Origin: Tritrichomonas musculus
Taxonomy: Eukaryota > Parabasalia > Tritrichomonadida > Tritrichomonadidae
Assembly (NCBI GenBank): GCA_039105265.1
Contig: JAPFFF010000040.1
Location: 868,001-932,000, forward strand
Direction of reading: 5' to 3'
Length of the DNA: 64,000 bases
Below are positions 1 through 10,813 of the stretch, piece by piece (the first letter of the stretch is position 1; each line of letters begins with the position of its first letter). The notes below the pieces were generated by a model. That model was not told where the DNA came from and made no database searches. It saw only the letters and a program-made list of their open reading frames with translations. Position numbers and translations under genes: made by a program.

Positions 1-2
1 AA

Positions 3-3000
3 TTCAATTATTTCGCTGAACTTAATTTGGATCATAAAATTAATAAAGCTATGGTTTATTTGATTGTTGGTTTTACATCGTGTTCTGAAATGTTCGTTGA
101 TTATTCGCTCATTCATTTTTGTATGGAAAATTATCAACAATCATCAAAAATGATGGTCTTGCTAATTCATCTGTTATCTTATTTTAAATCTGAGGGGAAG
201 CGGTTAGATATGCTCTTAAAATTACTCCATTTAAATCGCGATCTCGATTTCTATAGTCATTTCATATTTTATCAAGTCAATCATGTCAAAATTTTCCGTC
301 AAACAACGTCGACTGATAATTCAACGACCAGATTGAATGAATTGAAACATCTTTCAAAAAATTTAGAAAATCAATTGAAAACTTTTTGGAGCCTTGAAAC
401 AGCTGATATGAATACACTTAATCAACTAGAGCGACAACAAAGAAGTTTGAGTAATTTGTGGGATGAATCAATTGAAGATAATTGGTCTTCTGTTTCATTT
501 CGTGAAGAACATGTCAGATTTTTAATTGAGTCATGTACTGACTTCCAAAGAGCTGTTCGAATGGAAAACATTAAAGAAAAAATTGACATTTTAAGAAATA
601 GCAGGGATGATTTATGCTTCTTATCTTTATTGCTATGCTTCCCTCAATACTTAAAGAATAAAATTGTTGATTATGAAGGAAATCCAAATAAAAAAAGAAT
701 AAAAGATGCTACAACCACGTCAACTAATTCTCATAGTGAAAAAGATATTACATCGTCGTCCGATTATGACTTTACAATTGAAGAACAAATAGCGAATTCA
801 ATAATGTCATATGGAAGATTGAGGTTGTCTATGCAGAATGTTTTAAATCTTTCAAAACCATCAATGTCAAAAGTTTTATTTTCTTATTCATTGTTTTCAA
901 TGATTGTATCAACTGTCTTAATTTGTTTTATTTTTGCTAGTTTTACCAATTCCTTTGATTCATTTGACGATTGGAATCGTCAAGTTGGAGTTTTGGTTGA
1001 ATTGAGAGTAGCTTATGCAAAATCATTTTTATGTTTATCGATTTTTTTTGGAAAATCAACTGGTCGTTTTCTAATTGATTCAATTGATTGTAATACTACT
1101 ATTGTTAAAAAAGAGAATCAATACTTTATGATGCATGATTCTGATTTTGATATCTTGGCCTTATATTATGCAAATGAAGCCAAAAAGCAGTTTTCGAATC
1201 TAATGGAAGCCATTACTCAATTATCAATGGAAAAAGTTGGAATTTCAACTTTGACTGATTTACTTTTTGGTTCATATATTAACTCAACGGCATGCATAAA
1301 TGGTGAAATATTTAATCATGTTGAGTGGTCAATGGAGCAATCTTTGAATTTTGATATTATGACTTTTCAAATGCTTTCATCGAACACTTCAGAAGTTAAA
1401 GATTGGTTCATTAACAATACTTTCTGGTGCCATGATATCACTACATTTCCATCTGTTGAAAACATGTTTACAGTTATACAAAATGCATTAACGTATGATC
1501 TTTCCAATTCATCAGCTAAAACATCTCAAAGTACACTTTTTGGAATGATTTTAATTGGTCCTTGTCACCTTTTAATATGCGTTTTACCAATGCCAATAAT
1601 CATTTATTTCTATTCAAAAGAAATAAATGAATTGATAAGAATTATGCTTAATACAGATCAGGAATACAAAGATCAAGCAAAATCTAACATTTCATTATCA
1701 GCTCTAAATGAAAATGATAATTTGATTCCACCAATTGAAAATATATCATTTAATTGGAAATTCTTTTTATTTTCATTCTCTATTATTTTATGTTTTTGTT
1801 GTTTTATTTTGTTTGTAGAGTTGATTCTCTATTTTTACAAAGTAATGAGTGACGATATTCGTAATTTTGGATTTTTCACTTGTTATTTTTCATTAGTTCG
1901 AGCTTATCTAATTGAAATTCTCATTGAAACAATGAATGCTGTTTATAATGTTGATATAAATGCTAACTATATCACCAATATTGAATTTGATGCTCAAATA
2001 TATAATCTATTAAAGTTGTTTGAAAACATGATCTATGAAATATTAAATGACACACCTGATAGTCCTTCTTCTGTTGGAAAAGATGTAGATATTGATGATA
2101 TAATATTAACAGGTAATTGTGCTATTCCTGAAAGAATGGTTGATCTTCATGATGTATATAAATGTGCTTCATTGAATCAATTACTTTCTTCTATTCATGT
2201 TTTATTGGATAAAATTATTGGCGAGAAATCCACTTATGAAGGAAAATTCAAAGGAAAAGAAGTATCAAATCTATATCATCTTATTTTTGCACATTCTGTT
2301 CAAGCAATTCTTGATGTAATTAATCGTTTTGCCCTTCTTCAACAAGAAAAAGTTAATGATTTTAATAGAAATATAATGATTTTTTTCATATGTGGAATTA
2401 TTTGTTTATTAATTTGGTCTTTCATTTTGTTTTTTGTTTATAATCAATTCAGGAGAATTTATAATATGACTATTTGTTTAATAAGAAGATTGCCTCCTGT
2501 CGGTCTCATTAACAATCATGAATTGGCGAATTATCTTTTATCCAAGAAAAGTGAAAATGTTGAAATGGGTGTTTCACATACAATTTTCAATAATTCATTT
2601 GATGGAATTGTTTGTATAAATCTTGACGGAATTGTTGAAATTGTTAACAAAGGTTTTTCTAATGATTATGGCTATTCAACAGATCAACTTGTCGGCCAAT
2701 TAATTAGTACAATATTCGAAAAAGAATCTAAAGAAAAACTTGAAAATCAATTGAAATTATTTAAAAATCATGAAAGTAGTAATTATTATGCAGACGACAT
2801 GATTTGTTTTACAAATGATGGAAAAGCTGTTCCTTCATTTATCAATTTGTTTTCTATCAAAGAAAATGAAAATTGTTTGATTTTGGTTATTCGTGATGAA
2901 ACAATTTTACTTCAAAAAAAGAAAAGACTTGAATTGGCCAAAAAAAGAAGCCAAGATTTACTTGAACAAATCATGCCTCCTAGAGTTTTGATGATGTTAA

Positions 3001-3575
3001 AAGAAGGTAAAAGTGAGATTTCATTCACTGTTCCTTCAGCATCAGTTATGTTTGTTAATATTGTTAATTTTTCTGGATTTTCTTCTGATCTTTCACCTCA
3101 GCAAATCATGGGAACTTTATCCTCTTTATTCGGCTCTTTTGATATTTGGATACAGAAGTATCCAATGATGACAAAAATCAAATTAATTGGTGACTGTTAC
3201 ATGGCAGCTTGTGGTTTATTTGCAGATGATAAACAACCTGAAGATCACGCACAGCAATGCATCGATTTTGGTATTCGTGTTTTGAATATATTAAATGATA
3301 CTAACATAAAATTAAACGTGAATTTACAGATTAGAATTGGTGTTAATACCGGCGGTCCTATCATTGCTGGCGTGTTGGGAACAGAAAACAGAGTTTTCGA
3401 TATTATTGGAGATGCAATAAACGTTGCATCGAGACTTGAACATAAGTCAGAGCCTGGACATCTTCTGATGTCTGAACAAACATATTACTTGATAAAAGAT
3501 TGCGGATATATCATAACGCCAATAGGTAAAGTATTCTTGAAAGGAAAAGGAGATATGGAGGCATATTCTATTTAA
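3..3575 (+). CDS. Receptor-like class III adenylyl cyclase (5' end outside window)
   Basis: The frame is open to the left edge, so the gene starts upstream; residue numbers here count from the codon at 27. Four hydrophobic segments (about 283-305, 505-530, 578-605, 782-808) enclose two probably extracytoplasmic loops. A PAS-like domain follows at about 852-960, then a class III nucleotide cyclase domain at about 980-1160 that should face the cytosol and make cyclic nucleotide. The second metal Asp is present (IGDCYM, D1056), as are the Asn and Arg of NVASR. The purine-specifying positions look like Lys (KLIGD) and Asp (FDIIGD), which favours ATP over GTP. The first metal position, normally Asp in F-x-D-I, is Asn here (FVNIVNF, N1011). 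Large TM-PAS-cyclase proteins are an expanded trichomonad family. Ligand and partner are unknown. Confidence 0.88.
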   Translation, partial: FNYFAELNLDHKINKAMVYLIVGFTSCSEMFVDYSLIHFCMENYQQSSKMMVLLIHLLSYFKSEGKRLDMLLKLLHLNRDLDFYSHFIFYQVNHVKIFRQTTSTDNSTTRLNELKHLSKNLENQLKTFWSLETADMNTLNQLERQQRSLSNLWDESIEDNWSSVSFREEHVRFLIESCTDFQRAVRMENIKEKIDILRNSRDDLCFLSLLLCFPQYLKNKIVDYEGNPNKKRIKDATTTSTNSHSEKDITSSSDYDFTIEEQIANSIMSYGRLRLSMQNVLNLSKPSMSKVLFSYSLFSMIVSTVLICFIFASFTNSFDSFDDWNRQVGVLVELRVAYAKSFLCLSIFFGKSTGRFLIDSIDCNTTIVKKENQYFMMHDSDFDILALYYANEAKKQFSNLMEAITQLSMEKVGISTLTDLLFGSYINSTACINGEIFNHVEWSMEQSLNFDIMTFQMLSSNTSEVKDWFINNTFWCHDITTFPSVENMFTVIQNALTYDLSNSSAKTSQSTLFGMILIGPCHLLICVLPMPIIIYFYSKEINELIRIMLNTDQEYKDQAKSNISLSALNENDNLIPPIENISFNWKFFLFSFSIILCFCCFILFVELILYFYKVMSDDIRNFGFFTCYFSLVRAYLIEILIETMNAVYNVDINANYITNIEFDAQIYNLLKLFENMIYEILNDTPDSPSSVGKDVDIDDIILTGNCAIPERMVDLHDVYKCASLNQLLSSIHVLLDKIIGEKSTYEGKFKGKEVSNLYHLIFAHSVQAILDVINRFALLQQEKVNDFNRNIMIFFICGIICLLIWSFILFFVYNQFRRIYNMTICLIRRLPPVGLINNHELANYLLSKKSENVEMGVSHTIFNNSFDGIVCINLDGIVEIVNKGFSNDYGYSTDQLVGQLISTIFEKESKEKLENQLKLFKNHESSNYYADDMICFTNDGKAVPSFINLFSIKENENCLILVIRDETILLQKKKRLELAKKRSQDLLEQIMPPRVLMMLKEGKSEISFTVPSASVMFVNIVNFSGFSSDLSPQQIMGTLSSLFGSFDIWIQKYPMMTKIKLIGDCYMAACGLFADDKQPEDHAQQCIDFGIRVLNILNDTNIKLNVNLQIRIGVNTGGPIIAGVLGTENRVFDIIGDAINVASRLEHKSEPGHLLMSEQTYYLIKDCGYIITPIGKVFLKGKGDMEAYSI

Positions 3576-3661
3576 TTATTTTTATTATATATTATAATTG
3601 AATAAACTATACTAATAATAAAATCGACTTTATTCGTTTGAAATCATGAACTATTATTATT

Positions 3662-3990
3662 CTACACATTGTATGCAAAAATGACAATCAGTTTCTCTCT
3701 GTTTCTTTTTAAGAGAAATAAATCATCAATCAGTTTTTCACAATCGTCATGATTGACGTAGACAAACGATTTGAAATGCCAAAGAGATTCAATATTTGCT
3801 TTACAAATTTGAAACTAACTGAGTATTATTTCACTTTATCACATAATTAATGAAACTGTTAATCCAGTCTCCTGAAAAATTGAGATTCTCTTCATCTTCT
3901 TCATCTATCAGCTGGATGATTTGGCTTTTTCCAATCTCCGCCGGATTTCGTTTAAATTATTCTTGCAAATATTTATAAAAATCAAACTTA
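3662..3990 (-). pseudogene. Decayed protein-coding fragment
   Basis: On the minus strand two adjoining pieces read like real protein. The upstream piece contains LIDEEDEENLNFSGDW and the downstream piece contains HFKSFVYVNHDDCEKLIDD and ends at a stop complementary to 3662-3664. They are in different frames with at least one stop between them. I read this as the 3' remnant of a host gene running towards the cyclase gene. The family is not recognised. Confidence 0.45.
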
Positions 3991-4311
3991 ATTAGGTATT
4001 GCTTGCCATTTTAAACGAATAAATGAGTGTCAGGAATACTTTCCATATGATGGGGAAAAAATGTGCAATGTCAATCTTATAATTATCTATTCAATTTTCA
4101 TTTTTTGAGATATGACTTATTGAAAATTGAGAAAATTATTTTTATAAAATCAATATTAATTTATCTTTTTTTATGTTTACTCATTCCCAAAAATTAAGTA
4201 TTTAATAATATTATTAAATAATGTTGGCATATAAATATTGAAATATATAATTCTATATCAAAATATGTTTAAAGAATCTTTTATACTAAGTTATGATCTG
4301 TAATAATTATT
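3991..4311. other. A+T-rich intergenic stretch
   Basis: Short homopolymer runs and no open frame or repeat that I can support. It ends at the TA where the pogo-like transposon is inserted. Confidence 0.5.
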
Positions 4312-4313
4312 TA

Positions 4314-4593
4314 TAGTCCCGTCTGATTGGTTGAAAATGTCATTCTGGGAGTGAAAATGCGAAACTTTTTGAGAGTAAAAAATTGAATGATTTATTTTTA
4401 AGATTTAAAAAAATTGCTTTTTTTTTGTTTTCTGATTAAAATTAATATTTAAAATTAATGTATTCTTTATAGTAATATTGATTTATATATATATATGGAA
4501 TCAAAACCAAAAAATATAAAAAAAATGAAAGATATGAGATATCAAATGGTGTTGAAAAAAGATTAACAAAAATCAAAAATTTTGATTCAAATG
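4314..4593. repeat. Left terminal inverted repeat of pogo-like element
   Basis: Pairs with 6107-6386 essentially base for base, including runs such as nine T against nine A. Short open frames inside this arm are not genes. Confidence 0.92.
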
Positions 4594-4671
4594 AAATAAA
4601 ATTAATAAATAGTTGAGAAAAAATATAAAACAAATGAATTTATTTAATGTTATTTTTACTTTTTTCCATTT

Positions 4672-6000
4672 TTATTGATTTTCGGATTCTCCACTTGCTT
4701 CAGCAAGAAGCATTCTTTTAAAACCATCATCAAATGTTATTTTATTAACTTCTCCATCTTCAAGTTCTAATTTGAAACCTGTTGATTCCCAGCCACTTCT
4801 GATAAGCTCTTCAGTGATGCAAGTTTGTAATGCTGTTTTAATGCGCAACAGTTTTCTTGTGAATTTTGAAGTGATAGTTGAATTACTAGGAGTTGACCCA
4901 TATCTTCTTTTCAAAGATCCGAACACGGTTGCGTCTAACATTTGAGTTAAATGTGAAGAGTGTGGAGGAATTGGCAATAAAATTACATCACCAATTTTAT
5001 CAATTTCGTTCTTCACATCTTCACTAAAATGTGCAGAGCATCCGTCAATAATCAATATACATGTGCAGTTTTCTTCTTTTATTGCCCTCATCAGGTGAAT
5101 GTATGGAGCCAAAACATTTTTAACCCAATATAACATTGACACTGATGTCTGATAGCCTTTTTCGGTTTTGGTATATTCAGCCCAACGTTTAAAAAAAGTG
5201 TCAGAAATATCTGAATCATGCCTTGCTCGAGTTGAGATCAGCATTGGGCGAAGATAATCACAGGATGCTGTTACGCACATGACTAATGAGATGTGATGTA
5301 TATCAGTGCATTCTCTCCAAAAGGGATGAATTTGACAGCTTTTTGAAATTAAAACGGATTTCCTTTTTCCTTTCTCCGGCCTTCGTCCGAAGCCTGTTTC
5401 ATCCATATTTAGCAAAAAGTATGGATTTGGATTTCTTACAAGAACCTCTTCAACTTGTTGAATATATCTTTTGACCTCATCAAGGTCAATATTGGCTCTA
5501 TCGTCGTCAACCGCAGACGCTTTTGTTTTATCAATTTGGTCAGAATGTCTTCTTAGAAAATTTCTGGACCATTCCCGTGAAAAAGATCGCTCTTCTCCTG
5601 TTCGTATTTTTAATAGTTCCGCGGCTAGGAGGCGAAGATCACGACTCGTCAGGCAATCGTTATCAACCTGATGCGAGTGAATTAAGCCGATGATGTGAAT
5701 TTCTTCTTCTGCAGTCAGTAATTGCTGTGATGGAGGTTGCGGCTTTCCTGGAGAGTTGGAGCATGGAACATCATTAAGTACTTTATAATAACGTCTTGTT
5801 GATATATTAAATAAAAAGCATATTTGCTGAACAGTTGCTTTTTCAACGATTTTTTTGACAAACTTTATTTGGCAAAGAAGTGTAATTGCATTTCTAAATT
5901 CTGCAGAAAGAAATGACTGATGGACCATTGATCCAATGTTTATTCCAAATGCTTCAATACATTTGAATTTGGTTGGTCTTGCAACAGATTGCATCAACAA
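4672..6000 (-). CDS. pogo/Tigger-like DDE transposase
   Basis: The 442-aa protein has an N-terminal helix-turn-helix-like part (VQQICFLFNISTRRYYK), then a CENP-B/Tc5-like DNA-binding stretch (FSREWSRNFLRRHSD). A DDE nuclease domain follows with three acidic sites in NMDETGF, IIDGCSAH and LTQMLDATVFGSLK. There are 36 residues between the second and third Asp by my count. The protein would bind the element's ends and cut and paste it at TA. It is full length for a pogo-like transposase with no breaks, and lies between two identical terminal repeats. The start at 6000 is the first ATG of the frame, 106 bp inside the right repeat. Confidence 0.9.
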   Translation of the reverse strand: MLMQSVARPTKFKCIEAFGINIGSMVHQSFLSAEFRNAITLLCQIKFVKKIVEKATVQQICFLFNISTRRYYKVLNDVPCSNSPGKPQPPSQQLLTAEEEIHIIGLIHSHQVDNDCLTSRDLRLLAAELLKIRTGEERSFSREWSRNFLRRHSDQIDKTKASAVDDDRANIDLDEVKRYIQQVEEVLVRNPNPYFLLNMDETGFGRRPEKGKRKSVLISKSCQIHPFWRECTDIHHISLVMCVTASCDYLRPMLISTRARHDSDISDTFFKRWAEYTKTEKGYQTSVSMLYWVKNVLAPYIHLMRAIKEENCTCILIIDGCSAHFSEDVKNEIDKIGDVILLPIPPHSSHLTQMLDATVFGSLKRRYGSTPSNSTITSKFTRKLLRIKTALQTCITEELIRSGWESTGFKLELEDGEVNKITFDDGFKRMLLAEASGESENQ

Positions 6001-6106
6001 AAAAAATGAAGAAATCTACAAATTCCAAACGTCCAAAAAATTATATACGAAATAGTTAAACGTATTAAATTTAAACGCATTTCATAAATATAAACGCTTC
6101 CAAATC

Positions 6107-6386
6107 CATTTGAATCAAAATTTTTGATTTTTGTTAATCTTTTTTCAACACCATTTGATATCTCATATCTTTCATTTTTTTTATATTTTTTGGTTTTGAT
6201 TCCATATATATATATAAATCAATATTACTATAAAGAATACATTAATTTTAAATATTAATTTTAATCAGAAAACAAAAAAAAAGCAATTTTTTTAAATCTT
6301 AAAAATAAATCATTCAATTTTTTACTCTCAAAAAGTTTCGCATTTTCACTCCCAGAATGACATTTTCAACCAATCAGACGGGACTA
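6107..6386. repeat. Right terminal inverted repeat of pogo-like element
   Basis: Reverse complement of 4314-4593. It lies upstream of the transposase start and so probably carries its promoter. Confidence 0.92.
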
Positions 6387-6388
6387 TA

Positions 6389-6815
6389 TATAAATTTGAA
6401 ATAATTTAGAATTAATCCAAAAAAATATTTTTATTTCTTTGCTAATGATTGCAGGAAATTTGAACTATCAATGGCAAATTGGTAAGAATATAAAGAATTG
6501 CCAATGAACATTTTTCACCGAATCATTATACATTAATCAACATCTTAATGCTCATTAGTATCATTTCTTAAGAAAAAATGATGATAATATTTATCTTATT
6601 TTTGATAATTTCAAATTATAATGAAATTTCAGTTGATTCTAATTTTTTTTGAACTGTAAATGAAACATAACTCACCATTATGCTAATATATGAATCTATG
6701 AATACATAAACAAATTTGAGATAACTCATTGAATTTTTCATATACAATTTTTTAGGGGAACTTCAAAAGTGAATTTCCCTTCTGAGTATTTTTGTTGAAT
6801 TCACTTAATTCATTT
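6389..6815. other. A+T-rich intergenic stretch
   Basis: Upstream region of the 6816 gene. I see no further gene, repeat or recognisable trichomonad initiator element. Confidence 0.5.
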
Positions 6816-8321
6816 ATGATATTTGCATTATCAAGTTCAGATGAAGCACTATCATTATTTGACATTGATTCAACCAAAATGTTAATTATTAACAATCAGA
6901 ATATTCAATTTTTTCAAGGTTTTAAAATATTAACAATTTTCGAAAATGTTTGTTCAAATGAAGAAGAATTAAGAATTAAAAGTCAATTGTTTTATTTATC
7001 CAAAGGAAACAATCATTACGAATATATTGGTAAAAAAGAATGGATGCACAAATTTATTTTTATTTCAACTCCGGAAGAAGAATGTATCTCAAAAATATTC
7101 AATTCATCTGGCGAATTATTGGCATATGACTATTATGATAAAAATAATAAATATCATTTTTGCGTGGCAACATTAAAATCAAGAACCAGCCTTAATTTAT
7201 TTACAATGAATTGCAGCTTTGAAGAACTACAGCAATCAATTCGTGAAATGGAAATCAGAAAGTTGGAAGAAACAATTCCATATGAATGCGGACAGCGAAA
7301 ATCAGAAATAATGCTGATTATTCACGCATACCAAATAATTGGTAAAAAAGAGCATTGTTACATTATGGCAGTAAACAATCACAATCAAATATATGAAGGA
7401 AAAGATACATATTGCAGTTACTTTAATTCTTCAAAATTCCGAAATATTCCAGCAAGTAAAATGAATAGTGCATTTATATCAGAATTAGGACTGACAACAT
7501 ACCAGATGCAAGGAATAGCATTTATTATTCTGCCATTAAAATTATATCACCATGCTGTAGTATTAGTGATATCATTGGAAGATGAAAATCTATATTTGCT
7601 TGATAGCAGTTATGATGAAAACAAAACAAAAGAAATATTTGGTAAATTTAGAATAATTCCTTTAATTGAATACACTTTACAACTTGATGCAACGTGTGCT
7701 TATTTCATGGAAGCAATGTGTATCGTCCTTTCTCAATATCGAAATATATCAGAAATAAAAAAAGATTGTCAAAATGGAATTTTCGTTGTGAAAACTTTTG
7801 CTCAAATTGGACAAATGTTTCAGCCATCAGATAATTGCAATGTAATCATTCCTTATTACGACAGCCCATATTATCAAAAAATCACAATCAATGTTAACAG
7901 AAAGCAATTTATTTATGGTTTGAAAAAAGATTTATCAAATCAAAAATTTTTCAATTTTGCAGTCGTCTTAGATTACATTGATCCTGAATCACATTTCCCT
8001 AACAAAATAGCTGAAATCAAAAAATTAAATGAAGAATTTGATAATAACTTTAGGATCAAGCAAATTATGGATAAATTCTATGTTAATATCGATCCATTTA
8101 GATATACAGATATTACAATATATGATATTAAAAAAAAGAATGAATCTGAAAAATACAAATTAAAAGATCAATTTCAAAATGAAGAAAATAAATCCCAACT
8201 AAAAAATAAAGGGGTATTTGGAAGTGTAATGTGCCTGAACGATTACTTTAAAAAGCAAAAATCAAGTGTTATGGTATCTATTGAAAAATCAAATGAAGAT
8301 ACTAGAGATGAAATTGAATAA
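6816..8321 (+). CDS. Unknown protein with possible Ulp1-like (clan CE) cysteine protease core
   Basis: About 501 aa from the first ATG of the frame (6816); codons upstream to 6792 are open but hold no ATG. Not recognised as a whole. The middle has the order and spacing of a Ulp1/adenain-type active site: a strand and His in LYHHAVVLVI (H246), Asp 17 residues later in LYLLDSS (D263), then Gln (Q289) and Cys (C294) in LQLDATCAYF. In yeast Ulp1 the His-Asp distance is also 17, but Gly follows the Cys and Trp follows the His; here both are Ala. The Asp-Cys distance (31) is shorter than in Ulp1. No signal peptide or membrane segment is visible, and the last 80 residues are Lys/Glu/Asn-rich. A catalytically inactive relative or a chance match remains possible. 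Confidence 0.75.
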   Translation: MIFALSSSDEALSLFDIDSTKMLIINNQNIQFFQGFKILTIFENVCSNEEELRIKSQLFYLSKGNNHYEYIGKKEWMHKFIFISTPEEECISKIFNSSGELLAYDYYDKNNKYHFCVATLKSRTSLNLFTMNCSFEELQQSIREMEIRKLEETIPYECGQRKSEIMLIIHAYQIIGKKEHCYIMAVNNHNQIYEGKDTYCSYFNSSKFRNIPASKMNSAFISELGLTTYQMQGIAFIILPLKLYHHAVVLVISLEDENLYLLDSSYDENKTKEIFGKFRIIPLIEYTLQLDATCAYFMEAMCIVLSQYRNISEIKKDCQNGIFVVKTFAQIGQMFQPSDNCNVIIPYYDSPYYQKITINVNRKQFIYGLKKDLSNQKFFNFAVVLDYIDPESHFPNKIAEIKKLNEEFDNNFRIKQIMDKFYVNIDPFRYTDITIYDIKKKNESEKYKLKDQFQNEENKSQLKNKGVFGSVMCLNDYFKKQKSSVMVSIEKSNEDTRDEIE

Positions 8322-8563
8322 ATGTCATAAAATAAATGCATTTCTTCAATTAAAGAAGATACTCGTTATATTAATATCAGTTCTTCTTTAAAATATTTAA
8401 ATAAAAAAAGCTTATTTAAAAATAAAATTATTAAAATTTTTATTTAAATTGAATAGGAGTGGGAGAGCAGAAGAAAATCATAAAAATATTTAATATTAAC
8501 ATATTTTTTATAAAGTAATACTAAATTTCTCTTGTTGATAGTACAGTTTTTTTGGTTATAACG

Positions 8564-8771
8564 GAAATATCCACTTTAATAACAAAAAAGTTCTATATGA
8601 TAAAGGAAATTATAATGATTACGGAAAAATCCAATTTGATAACGGAAAGAGTAACCATTTTTTTGTGAATATCATTTTTATTTCAAATATAATCATAATG
8701 AACTTTTCCATTATCAAAATGAACATTTCCTTTATCATATAGAACTTTTCCGTTATTAAAGTAGATATTTC
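8564..8771. repeat. Long imperfect palindrome
   Basis: The left arm (8564 to about 8650) and right arm (about 8702-8771) are inverted copies sharing GTTCTATATGATAAAGGAAA and AACGGAAA-type blocks. The spacer is about 50 bp and there is no coding content. It could be a small foldback element or a large hairpin in the 3' region of the preceding gene. Confidence 0.7.
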
Positions 8772-10340
8772 TTTGAACTTTTGTAAACTAAAGTTAAAAA
8801 GTCGGGAGCATTCAAAAAGTTCATCTTTTTTTTACTAATTTATAAACAAACAAAACGTAGACAAAATAACCTTTTATTGCCTTTCCTTTGACACAAAAGT
8901 TCTTTGGATTCAAATAATTAAGTTTTTTTGTCATTAATTACAAATTTATGGATTTTTTCCCAATAATATGCAAGCAAAATATTATTATTCATAATCATAA
9001 TAGCTTGAAAGCAAAATTAATTCACCATCAGAAGTTATTATCAAATTACAAACACCTACTTGAGAAATTTCAAAGTATTCCAGCTCTTTTATTATATCTA
9101 TCTGATAATTAAAATACCCGGTTTTTCTGCCTAAAATTATCACTAAATATCATGTCGCGATACCAAAATTTATTATTAAATCTATAAAAAAATCAATTTA
9201 TATTACTTTAAATATTCAATAGGAATTCTCAACAATTAATAAGAAATAATTACTTTTAAAATGCAAAAACAATTAATTTTGCTTATTTACTTGTTATAGA
9301 ATTCAAAATTAGCAGGATTTCTTTCTGATATTTGATAAAATAAATGTTTTTAATCCCTTAAAATTCATTAAATAAAAGCATTAGTTTTTTAATTTATTAT
9401 ATCTCTAGATATTAAATTAAAAATAAATATATATACTACAGCTCGCATTTATTACTGTTGCAAAAAATCTCAGTAATAAAGAAATTTTGAAAATTTTAAA
9501 ATAATTTTAAAAAAAATGAAAAATTTAAAGAATATTATAATAGAATATATTATATAATGCATATAAATTAAATATTAAAAAATATTGATATATAATATCT
9601 AAATTTATTTCAAAAATTATAAAAAAAGATTATTATTTTGTAATACAAAAAGTTCTATCTTTATTCATTCAATTTATCTTTTCATTTTAAAAAAGTGGAT
9701 TTTTGAATGATTCAATTTTGTTAAAAAAAAATTAATTTGTTAAGATATTTAAAGGTCAAAATTATTGGCCTTTAGAAAGGTGAAAAAGTTCTTATTACTG
9801 CGGTTTGGTGGTTACAGTAATAAGGAATTCAATCTTATTTGGCCTTAGTATAAGGTCAAAAAAATCTGTTTTAATCTACAAGGTCAATAATTCACTATAT
9901 TTTTATAACAAAATTGATAATAAAAATGAATCATCATTCATAAAATATTCAATCACTTCTATCAATTTTTTTCATTAAATAATTATAAACCTCAGAATAT
10001 ATTCAATATCTATAATCAATTTACTATAAAGGATAAATAATTCATTCTCATAATATATTCAATGAGTTCATTCAATAAATTTTTTTTTATATAATTAATT
10101 TATTATGAAATTATACTAAAAATATGAAGTGAATATGATAATAATTTTTCTATATTTTGAGAGATTACTTATTTAATTTTTAATTTTTTAAAATTTAGGC
10201 ATCGAACTTCAAAGTGCAGTAATAAGAAGCAAAAAAATTGAATGAGTGAAGAGTAATAATTTCTACCTATAAATATATACATATTTCTTCTGGATTTTCA
10301 TTAGTCTTTTGTTGAGATATTAATGGACTTTATTTTTTTT
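8772..10340. other. A+T-rich intergenic stretch with recurrent CAGTAATAA motif
   Basis: No gene can be supported. CAGTAATAA or its complement occurs at about 9446, 9468, 9790, 9814 and 10214. The pair at 9790/9814 forms a 10-bp hairpin stem around a 14-nt loop. The remainder is homopolymer-rich. Confidence 0.4.
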
Positions 10341-10348
10341 TTTATCGC

Positions 10349-10805
10349 TAGGCTTGTTATTCTGATATCAATTATCAGGTTTGGCACTTTTTTTAACTCA
10401 GATAATCGATAATAAAATATTATCGATTGTAACTTTTAATTGATGAATTCTATTATCAAGTATGAAATGTGATACAAAAAAAAATATGCTTTTGATATTG
10501 AATCTTGATTAATCGAAATTAATACCTGAAAAAACCATTAAAAATAGTATTTAAATGGCATAAAATAAATATATTCTAACTTATTATGTAAAAGAATCAA
10601 CTTTTATTAAATTTTATAACGGATATGTGAAGTAATCAGTTAAAAAAGTTTACAAAATTTTGATACGTTAAAAAATTTTCAATATTGATAATCGATCTTT
10701 TATTTTTATTCATTATTGATATCAGAGATAAAATTTTTGATTTGATATTGATATCAGAAAAATGGATCAATTATCGATATCGAAAATCGAGACTTAACAA
10801 GCCTA
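10349..10805. mobile_element. Non-autonomous inverted-repeat element (MITE), hAT-like
   Basis: A 457-bp unit with ends TAGGCTTGTTA and TAACAAGCCTA. It is flanked by an 8-bp near-duplicate, TTTATCGC (10341-10348) and TTTATGGC (10806-10813). An 8-bp duplication is characteristic of hAT elements. The interior is rich in GATATC and ATCGAT palindromes and has no open frame. A relative starts at 22125 and shares the TAGGCTTG end and the internal block ATGAAATGTGATA. Confidence 0.7.
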
Positions 10806-10813
10806 TTTATGGC

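Larger units (their letters stand above)
4314..6386 (-). mobile_element. Tc1/mariner-superfamily (pogo-like) DNA transposon, apparently complete
   Basis: The element is 2,073 bp, begins TAGTCCCGTCTG and ends with its reverse complement. It is flanked by TA on both sides (4312-4313 and 6387-6388), the target duplication expected of Tc1/mariner elements. Both ends carry inverted repeats of 280 bp, much longer than in typical pogo elements, and identical in length even across A/T homopolymers. One intact transposase gene fills the middle. Equal arms and an open gene suggest a recent insertion. Confidence 0.92.

Noticed and set aside
4442-4633. 63-codon minus-strand frame
   Set aside because: Lies in the pogo terminal repeat and is A+T-driven.
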